Assembly: GCA_036732565.1 (NCBI GenBank)
Contig: DAINCF010000204.1
Span: 1-11,705 of the forward strand
DNA from: JAIVJN01 sp036732565
Lineage (GTDB): Bacteria; Acidobacteriota; Vicinamibacteria; Vicinamibacterales; UBA2999
Direction of reading: 5' to 3'
Length of the DNA: 11,705 nucleotides
Program-made: the position numbers and the translations under genes
The notes under the pieces: generated by a model
The model's database searches: none
The model's input: only the letters and a program-made list of their open reading frames with translations
What the model was told of the DNA's origin: nothing
Shown: piece by piece, positions 6,143 to 11,705 of the stretch
Layout: every line of letters begins with the position of its first letter
How positions within the stretch are numbered: position 1 is the first letter of the stretch

Positions 6143-6201
6143 TACGGAGGGCCGGGGGTTGGGCCTCGGCCTCAAAGTGGGACTGGGCCCGGCCCTCCGT
6201 A
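6143..6201. repeat. Inverted repeat with 14-base perfect arms
   Basis: TACGGAGGGCCGGG (6143-6156) pairs with CCCGGCCCTCCGTA (6188-6201) around a 31-base centre that itself contains GGCC-rich half-sites. It occupies most of the 103-base gap between the PIG-L stop and the DUF1800 start. It may end PIG-L transcripts or protect their 3' ends. It lies only 12 bases upstream of the DUF1800 start. Confidence 0.8.
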
Positions 6202-6234
6202 TGAAGGCTTTGACCCGATCACCCCGCGGAGAGT

Positions 6235-8910
6235 TTAACGCGACGGCCCGGCCGTGTCTCGACCCAAACTGATGAGGTTGGCCATCAGCCGATACGCTCC
6301 GTCCGTGCCGGCCGGAAGCTGCCGCCACAGGCCGATTCCCAGGTAGATCCACCGTCCACCGTCGACCTTGGCCTCGACCAGGCCGCCGAGCTTGGCGCCT
6401 TTATTGTAGGGGAAGGGCTCGTCGAACGACAGCAGGTCGACATACTGCGGGTCCCGACGCTCGGTGTCCAGAAAGTAGAGCCCCCGCTCCTGCACCCAAT
6501 GCTGCCAGTCGGCATCTGTCAGTTTGTTCGGCGTGTTGAAGACGGGATGCTGCGGCTGGAGGAGTCGCGCCGGTGCATTTTCGTCGGTCACCCGCGTCGA
6601 GCTGACGCGCGCCGGATACGGTCCGTACTGCGCCTCGTTGAACTCGAACTTGTTGTAGTTGACGATGACCGTCCCGCCGGCGCGGGCGTATTCGATCAGG
6701 CGGTGGTTATAGGCGCGCAGGTCGCTGCGGCGCTCGTAGGCCCGCACACCCGTCATGATGACGCTGTAGTGAGTGAGGTCGCCCCACGCCAGCGCGTCGG
6801 CGTCGATGAGCTCGACCTTCGCGCCAAGCTGCCACAACGCGTCCGGAATCTCATCGCCGACGCCCATGACATAGCCGACCGTCAGATTGGGCTTCACCTT
6901 CACGTCGAGCGCGCTGACCGCAACGGTTGGCGGACGAAGCACCTGCCGCCGCGTCGTGTGCGGATACTCCACCACTTGATAGCCCATCGCGTAGGTCGTG
7001 CCGCCATCGACGACGCGAGCTTCGAGCGACATCTTGCCTTTGGCGTTCGGCGGCGGCTGAAGCGCGAAGCGCACGGTCATCGCCTCGTCTTCGCGTGAGA
7101 ACGTCACCGGCGCGGACGCCGGCGTCGAGCGCCAGCCCTGCGGCAGTTGCAGACGGACATCCGCGGTCGCGGTGCCCTGTGAATGATTGGTCACCGTTAC
7201 GCGAACTTCGCGGCCTGGCGCGGCAATGGCGACCTCGGGCGTCACGCTGACCGCAAACTTCGGGACGACGTGGATCTCCGCGCGCTTCTCGCCGCTGAAG
7301 ATGTTGCCTTCCGAACGGAACTGGATGGGCCGCGCGACGGTGAACGAAGTCCCATCGATGCTCAACGTGAACGTAGCCGTGTACGGCGTTGGTCGAAACG
7401 GCAGGCCGAACGGCACATCGCCATCGAACACGTACCGCGCCCCCTCGCTGCCGGTGTGGAAGTGCGCGGCCGTGATCTGGGCATCCGCGGGAATCGCTGG
7501 CGTCAAATTGCACGCCCGTCGTCCTCGCGGAGCGAGGCCGCTCTTCTCACAGGCCCCCGGCGATGCGGCGGTACTGCTGAAGCCTGCCACGGTCGCTCCG
7601 AACTCCACCGTGCTGCTTCCGCGGTTCGCGGCCATGACGTCGACCTGCACCGGCTGTCCGGCCACGACGAGCCCATCGCGCGCGATCGCGTCGAGTCTGA
7701 TGTCCGCCGCAAGGAGAGCTGCTTCGGCGAACTGCTCTTCCTTGGGCTGCAGACGAAAGTCGATCTCGAAGCGCGCCGCATCGCCGAGACTCATCTTCGG
7801 AAGCGCGGCGCGCAGCTCACGAACGGCCGTCAAGCCTCGCATCAAGGGCGGCACGGTTGCCGCCTCGCCGCTCGCCGCCAACGCCTTGCGCGCATCAACG
7901 GCAGCGCTCGAGATCTGCGCCAGGCCGGTGTTCAGCTCGGGTGGCGCGCTGTCCCCCGCAAAGCGCGTGAGGCTCGTCAGTGTCGTCTCCACCCCTTCGA
8001 ACATGTCCTTGTCGGCACGGGCCACGCCGCCATCGAGCACCGTGTCACGCAGACGGTAAGGACGCGGGCCGCTGCCAAAGCCCTCGCCGCCCGCAGGCAA
8101 CGGCAGGAGTTGCGACATGCCCTGGCACTTGTGCATGCTCCGCGACTCGGCGCCGATCTCGCTGTAAGTGCGTCCGAGCACCGCGTCGAAATCGTCGCCG
8201 CCGGTGAACATCAACGGCGTCGGCGCGCCGTCGGCCGGAGGCGGCGCGTCGCCGCGTCGCGGCCCGAAGCCTGCCGTGTAGTAGAACTTCTTCGCTTGCC
8301 AGGGCCGCAGGCCGTCTTGCATCTGCTCCGGGAAGGCCTTCGGGTCCGCCGCCGCGCGAAACGCCTCCAGCGTGAGACGCGACGACGTCTGATGGTGCTG
8401 GCCGCCCCCTTCGCCGTCGAAGACGAAGCCGACGATGACGTCAGGACGAATCGTGCGGATCATCCGCACGAAGTCGCCGAGAATCTCCTGCTTGCCCCAC
8501 TTCTCCAGCGTCTCGTCGATGCTGAACGAATAGCCGAAGTCGATGGCGCGCGTGAAGTACTGCTCAGCGCCGTCGTAGCGATGCGCGGCGGCGAGCTCTT
8601 CGGTCCTGAGCACGGCCAACGCTTCGAACAGCTCGGGTCCGATCTCGTTCTGTCCACCTTCGCCGTGCGTCGCCGTCACGAGGGTCGTGCGGTAGCCCTT
8701 GCCATGCGAGAAGTACGCGAGCATCGCGTTGTTCTCGTCATCCGGATGGGCCGTCGTCATCATGAAGCTGCCGACGGTGTCGAGCTTGCGGAGCATCAGC
8801 TCGAGCCCGGGCCGCCCGGCGAGGCCTTGCACGGGTTGCAGCCGATGCTGAGCACTGGGCAGGGTCACCAGCGAGATGGCGATGAGAATGCCGAAGACGG
8901 TGTTTCGCAT
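6235..8910 (-). CDS. Secreted PIG-L/LmbE-family deacetylase with a C-terminal beta-sandwich and amidotransferase-like region
   Basis: A complete 891-residue protein with a signal peptide (1 to about 20, ending LVTLPSA). The PIG-L/LmbE domain covers about 40-270. It carries the zinc-site motif TAHPDDEN (53-60), then THGEGGQNEIG (81-91), LRTEELAAAH (101-110) and GEGGGQHHQTSSRLT (166-180), whose histidines supply the third ligand, then ESRSMHKCQG (245-254). This family removes acetyl groups from N-acetyl sugars and related conjugates. A long middle part follows. About 540-615 (APGREVRVTVTNHSQGTATA) looks like a NEW3-type beta-sandwich. About 660-880 (LTVGYVMGVGDEIPDALW, VIMTGVRAYERR, YARAGGTVIVNYNK) resembles a class I amidotransferase/ThuA-like Rossmann fold without an evident nucleophilic Cys. 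An in-frame TAG at 8943-8941 rules out a longer start. No Shine-Dalgarno sequence is seen, and a hairpin ends eight bases before the ATG. Confidence 0.93.
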   Translation of the reverse strand: MRNTVFGILIAISLVTLPSAQHRLQPVQGLAGRPGLELMLRKLDTVGSFMMTTAHPDDENNAMLAYFSHGKGYRTTLVTATHGEGGQNEIGPELFEALAVLRTEELAAAHRYDGAEQYFTRAIDFGYSFSIDETLEKWGKQEILGDFVRMIRTIRPDVIVGFVFDGEGGGQHHQTSSRLTLEAFRAAADPKAFPEQMQDGLRPWQAKKFYYTAGFGPRRGDAPPPADGAPTPLMFTGGDDFDAVLGRTYSEIGAESRSMHKCQGMSQLLPLPAGGEGFGSGPRPYRLRDTVLDGGVARADKDMFEGVETTLTSLTRFAGDSAPPELNTGLAQISSAAVDARKALAASGEAATVPPLMRGLTAVRELRAALPKMSLGDAARFEIDFRLQPKEEQFAEAALLAADIRLDAIARDGLVVAGQPVQVDVMAANRGSSTVEFGATVAGFSSTAASPGACEKSGLAPRGRRACNLTPAIPADAQITAAHFHTGSEGARYVFDGDVPFGLPFRPTPYTATFTLSIDGTSFTVARPIQFRSEGNIFSGEKRAEIHVVPKFAVSVTPEVAIAAPGREVRVTVTNHSQGTATADVRLQLPQGWRSTPASAPVTFSREDEAMTVRFALQPPPNAKGKMSLEARVVDGGTTYAMGYQVVEYPHTTRRQVLRPPTVAVSALDVKVKPNLTVGYVMGVGDEIPDALWQLGAKVELIDADALAWGDLTHYSVIMTGVRAYERRSDLRAYNHRLIEYARAGGTVIVNYNKFEFNEAQYGPYPARVSSTRVTDENAPARLLQPQHPVFNTPNKLTDADWQHWVQERGLYFLDTERRDPQYVDLLSFDEPFPYNKGAKLGGLVEAKVDGGRWIYLGIGLWRQLPAGTDGAYRLMANLISLGRDTAGPSR

Positions 8911-8918
8911 ATAGAGGC

Positions 8919-8940
8919 GGGCCGGCCTGAAGGCCGGCCC
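8919..8940. repeat. REP-like hairpin directly upstream of the PIG-L gene
   Basis: GGGCCGGCCT-GA-AGGCCGGCCC is a perfect 10-base stem with a GA loop. It is a longer version of the hairpin at 4652-4671 and has the same apex. It ends eight bases before the PIG-L ATG, so in the mRNA it would sit where a ribosome loads. Confidence 0.85.
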
Positions 8941-9000
8941 CTACGAAGAGGGGTCAATCCCCTAGGAAGAGGTGTCAAGCCCCCGACGAAGAGATGTCAA
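8941..9000. repeat. Three tandem copies of a 21-22-base unit
   Basis: The 13-base cores are GAAGAGGGGTCAA (8945-8957), GAAGAGGTGTCAA (8966-8978) and GAAGAGATGTCAA (8988-9000), each preceded by CCCTAC, CCCTAG or CCCGAC. Read on the minus strand each core begins TTGACA or TTGACC, like a -35 box, but no matching -10 lies at 16-18 bases from any of them. The array fills the gap between the TonB receptor and PIG-L genes. Confidence 0.8.
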
Positions 9001-9010
9001 GGTTTCGTAG

Positions 9011-9032
9011 CGGCCGCCCCTTAGGGCGGCCG
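9011..9032 (-). terminator. Hairpin one base after the TonB receptor stop, possible 3'-end structure
   Basis: CGGCCGCCC (9011-9019), loop CTTA, GGGCGGCCG (9024-9032): a perfect 9-base GC stem immediately after the stop codon at 9036-9034. No T-run follows on the minus strand, so it is not a textbook intrinsic terminator. It may be an RNA-stabilising REP element or a terminator of the U-less kind. Confidence 0.5.
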
Positions 9033-9033
9033 A

Positions 9034-11705
9034 TCAGAAGATGAACTTGAATCCCAATTGAAACTGCCGCTGCTCGTAGCCACCGGTCGGCGGGAACAGA
9101 TCACCGCTCGTGGCAATTGACGACACCGGATTACCCTGCGCATCGGTGGTGACGACGGAATTCACCGCCGACCATTGCACGCTGTTGAACATGTTCTTCA
9201 GCTCAGCGATGACCTCGGCCTTCGTGCGGCCCAACGGCACCTGGCGGGACAATCGCAAATCTACATTGTATCGAGCAGGCAAATTGAGTGAGTTGCGCCC
9301 GACACCCAATGGACGGTCGCTGGCGATGCCATCGTTGTTGAGCTCGAGGTTGCTGCGGACGTTGACGGGGATGCCGCTGGCAAACTGCATCGCCACGCCG
9401 ACGATGGTGCCGTTGACCAGGCCACGCACGAGGGCACTGTCACCCGTATAGTTCGGCGTGGCCACCATGCTGCCGGTGAACGTGTGGCGCTGATCGAGCA
9501 CATTCGGACCGAGATCGCGATCGAGGTTCGCCTGATCCGAGCGGCCGCCGGTGTCGCCCTGCACCGAGAGCACCGTCGTGATCGGCGCGTTGTCTTCGCT
9601 CTTGCCCAGGGTGTAGGCGAAGTCGAACTGGATGCCGTCCTGGGCCCGCCGCGTGAACTGCAGCGTGAGGTTCTTGTAGGTCGACTCGCCGATCGACTCC
9701 ACGAGGTTGGTGATGTTGTAGCGCGGATCCAGGCGCGTGCCGGCATTGATCTGCGTGCTGAACATCGGGCGGCCATCCGCTAGCGAGCCGATCGGGTTGA
9801 TCGGGTTGATGTTGGTGATGAGCGGCAGCCGATAGCCGCGTGAATAGGACGTGCCGATCGCGACGGCGTAGCTCGATCCGAGCTGTCGCTCGAACTGGAC
9901 GTTGTTCTGCCAGTTGCGCGCCGTGTCGAAGTCGCGCGACACCGAGGTCAAGGTGTTCGGCTGGGCCCCGGATCCCGCGGAGAGCACGTTCGGAAATGCC
10001 GGCGCCCCCGCCGTCGTCGCTTGGAACGTGGCGTTGGCACGTCGCGGCGTGCCGTCGTTGATCAGTGCCTGCTCGTACATCGCGAGCAGCGCCTGGTCGT
10101 ACATGATGCCGGTATTGGCGCGAATCACCGACCGGCGATCCGCGCCGAGCGTCCAGACGACGCCGACACGTGGGGCGAAGTTGTTCTTGTCGACCACGAA
10201 GTCGCGCGAGGCCTCGAAGGGCGCGTTCGCATCTGGTTGTGGCACGTCGTACACGTCGTAGCGAACACCGTAGAGAATCTTCACGTTCGGGGAGATGCGC
10301 CAATCGTCCTGGACGTACAGCCCATAGAGGTTGGAGCTGTACTCGAGCCCGGTCTCACCGAAGTACTGCGCGAACGACGTGTACGCGAACGGGTTCACGC
10401 CGCTCGCCGCGGACTGATACGCGGCAAGCGAGGGAAAGATGTAGAGCTGCGACGCCGTCCGGGTGCGGCCATCCGCGACGTGCTGCACGTCGAAGCCGGC
10501 CTTGTAGCTGTGGTTCCCGCGCAGCCACGTGATGTTGTCGTTGACCTGCAAGACGTCCTGCGTGAACGCGAAGCCGGCACCGGCATCGTCGGCGATCGGT
10601 GCGCCGAAATTCGCCACGCCGTTGATGCGAATGGCAGGTCCAGTGCCCGCGGCGGAGCCAGGGGTGCGCCCCTGCGCGCGCGTCGCGTACTGCACGCGCA
10701 GCTCGTTCAGCAACGTATCCGTCACCGTCGACACGAGCTGGGCCGCGGTTGAATGTTGCCGATCAGTGAAATCGGTGCCTTGCTGAACTGAATTGGGCAC
10801 GCTGGCGGTGGCGTTGCCCGTGTTGTTCGGGATGACGTTGTCGAAAAAGATGTAACGCACCGACAGCCGGTTGGCGCTGCTGATCTGGTGATCGACCTTG
10901 CCGATGGCGAACTCGGTGTTCAGGGCGGCGGGCATATACGGCGGCTCGTTCAGCCCGAGCGCCGCCTGGTTGGCCGGTGTGATGGTAATCACGCGACTGC
11001 CGGAAAGGTCGCGTTCGGTGTGCTCGTAGCCGCCGAAGAAGTGCGTCTTGTTCCTGACGATCGGCCCACCCAGGTCGAACGTGATCACGTTGACGTCGGT
11101 CGGCGGCTTCTGCGCGCCCGCGGCGGTGAAGAACGGGAGTGCCGCAAACGCCTTGCGCTGCATGCGGTAGCTCCCCTGCCCCTTGTAGGCGTTCGTCCCC
11201 GACGGCGTGATGGCGTTGTAGATCAGCCCCATCGTCTGGCCAAACTCCGGCGCATACCCGGTGGTGACGACCTTGACCTCGCGAATCATCACCTCGGACA
11301 TCGGCATCTGCCGAAGGCCGGCGCGATCCTTCTGGGTGTTGTTGCTGCCGTCGATCTGGTAGTTCACGCGCACCAGCGCGCCGTTCGCGGTGATCCGCGG
11401 CACGCCGAACTCCTGGTTCTCGAAGCCGACGACGCCTGGCTGCAACAGCGCGAAGTTGTAGGGATTGCGTGACGGCAGCGGCAGCGTCTTGATCTCGGCC
11501 TCGGTCAACGTGCGTCCGAGCTCGATCTTGCCGAGATCGATGAGCGGCGAATCGCCCGTCACCGTGATCGTCTCGGACAAGGTGCCGACGCTCAGGCTGA
11601 CATCGATGACCGCCGTCTGCCCGGCGCGCAGCGCGACACCGGTCTGCTCGAACTTCTTGAAGCCTTGCAGCTCGGCGCTCACGCGATACGCGCCCAGCGA
11701 TAGCA
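9034..11705 (-). CDS. TonB-dependent outer-membrane receptor, Oar-like, N-terminus cut by window edge
   Basis: 889 residues are visible and the frame is open to the right edge, so the true start and signal peptide lie outside; the GTG at 11682 is internal. The first 40 or so residues (LSLGAYRVSAELQGFKKFEQ, then VALRAGQTAVIDVSLSVG) are the end of a carboxypeptidase-regulatory-like beta-sandwich. The plug follows at about 50-175 (ETITVTGDSPLIDLG, NYQIDGSNNT, IREVKVVTTGYAPEFGQTMG, AITPSGTNAYKG). The remainder is a beta-barrel with alternating aromatic strands (DDWRISPNVKILYGVRYDVY, FDFAYTLGKSEDN) ending RQFQLGFKFIF with the C-terminal Phe typical of outer-membrane proteins. The layout matches the Oar group abundant in Acidobacteriota and Myxococcota. 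The substrate is unknown. The nearest downstream gene is the secreted deacetylase, 123 bases away across repeats. Confidence 0.95.
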   Translation of the reverse strand, partial: LSLGAYRVSAELQGFKKFEQTGVALRAGQTAVIDVSLSVGTLSETITVTGDSPLIDLGKIELGRTLTEAEIKTLPLPSRNPYNFALLQPGVVGFENQEFGVPRITANGALVRVNYQIDGSNNTQKDRAGLRQMPMSEVMIREVKVVTTGYAPEFGQTMGLIYNAITPSGTNAYKGQGSYRMQRKAFAALPFFTAAGAQKPPTDVNVITFDLGGPIVRNKTHFFGGYEHTERDLSGSRVITITPANQAALGLNEPPYMPAALNTEFAIGKVDHQISSANRLSVRYIFFDNVIPNNTGNATASVPNSVQQGTDFTDRQHSTAAQLVSTVTDTLLNELRVQYATRAQGRTPGSAAGTGPAIRINGVANFGAPIADDAGAGFAFTQDVLQVNDNITWLRGNHSYKAGFDVQHVADGRTRTASQLYIFPSLAAYQSAASGVNPFAYTSFAQYFGETGLEYSSNLYGLYVQDDWRISPNVKILYGVRYDVYDVPQPDANAPFEASRDFVVDKNNFAPRVGVVWTLGADRRSVIRANTGIMYDQALLAMYEQALINDGTPRRANATFQATTAGAPAFPNVLSAGSGAQPNTLTSVSRDFDTARNWQNNVQFERQLGSSYAVAIGTSYSRGYRLPLITNINPINPIGSLADGRPMFSTQINAGTRLDPRYNITNLVESIGESTYKNLTLQFTRRAQDGIQFDFAYTLGKSEDNAPITTVLSVQGDTGGRSDQANLDRDLGPNVLDQRHTFTGSMVATPNYTGDSALVRGLVNGTIVGVAMQFASGIPVNVRSNLELNNDGIASDRPLGVGRNSLNLPARYNVDLRLSRQVPLGRTKAEVIAELKNMFNSVQWSAVNSVVTTDAQGNPVSSIATSGDLFPPTGGYEQRQFQLGFKFIF

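Noticed and set aside
8941..9000. TTGACA boxes on the minus strand as a multiple promoter for PIG-L
   Set aside because: No -10-like sequence lies 16-18 bases after any of the three; at those positions the next repeat unit begins.
7183..9024. Open plus-strand frame of 613 codons opposite the PIG-L gene
   Set aside because: Composition is Arg/His/Ala-rich with no recognisable domain, and the opposite strand encodes a clear PIG-L protein. Long antisense frames are expected in GC-rich DNA.
11680..11682. GTG as the start of the TonB receptor
   Set aside because: The frame stays open to the window edge and encodes the end of a regulatory-like domain (GAYRVSAELQGF) across this codon, so the start is outside.

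Overview
The window is GC-rich bacterial chromosome with dense coding and no sign of a plasmid, phage or mobile gene island. A large TonB-dependent receptor with a carboxypeptidase-regulatory-like N-terminal segment (Oar type), a secreted PIG-L deacetylase, a DUF1800/DUF1501 pair and a secreted SYLF protein together resemble Acidobacteriota (Vicinamibacteria-like) or another soil bacterium of similar gene content. This assignment is inferred from gene content only; no marker gene is present.

Layout. 1-1349 (minus strand): a TetR/CecR-type repressor followed 6 bases later by an HlyD/YbhG-type membrane fusion protein that runs off the left edge. This is the start of an efflux operon whose ABC-transporter genes would lie outside the window. 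1350-1457: a divergent control region with a consensus-like promoter for the repressor, two tandem operator-like sites covering its -10 and start point, and a -10 element placed for leaderless expression of the opposite gene. 1458-2357 (plus): a TIGR01777/YfcH-type nucleotide-sugar-epimerase-like SDR protein, the only plus-strand gene. 2358-2520: a convergent gap filled by a MITE-like inverted-repeat element. 2521-11705 (minus): five genes. In transcription order these are the TonB-dependent receptor (N-terminus cut by the right edge), PIG-L deacetylase, DUF1800 protein, DUF1501 protein and SYLF protein.

How the genes relate. The DUF1800 and DUF1501 genes form the usual conserved pair, and only the DUF1501 member carries a Tat signal. 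The receptor and the secreted deacetylase could form an uptake and processing pair, but this is inferred from adjacency alone. The clearest structure beyond the genes is that every gap larger than 80 bases from 2358 to 9033 holds one or more palindromic or tandem repeats of several types. Three hairpins share a CT-GA-AG apex while their stems differ by compensating changes, which points to a REP-like family active in this genome. I see no CRISPR array, tRNA, rRNA or transposase, and no gene set that amounts to a clearly new system. The most notable items are the repeat elements, the repressor control region and the three-part deacetylase.
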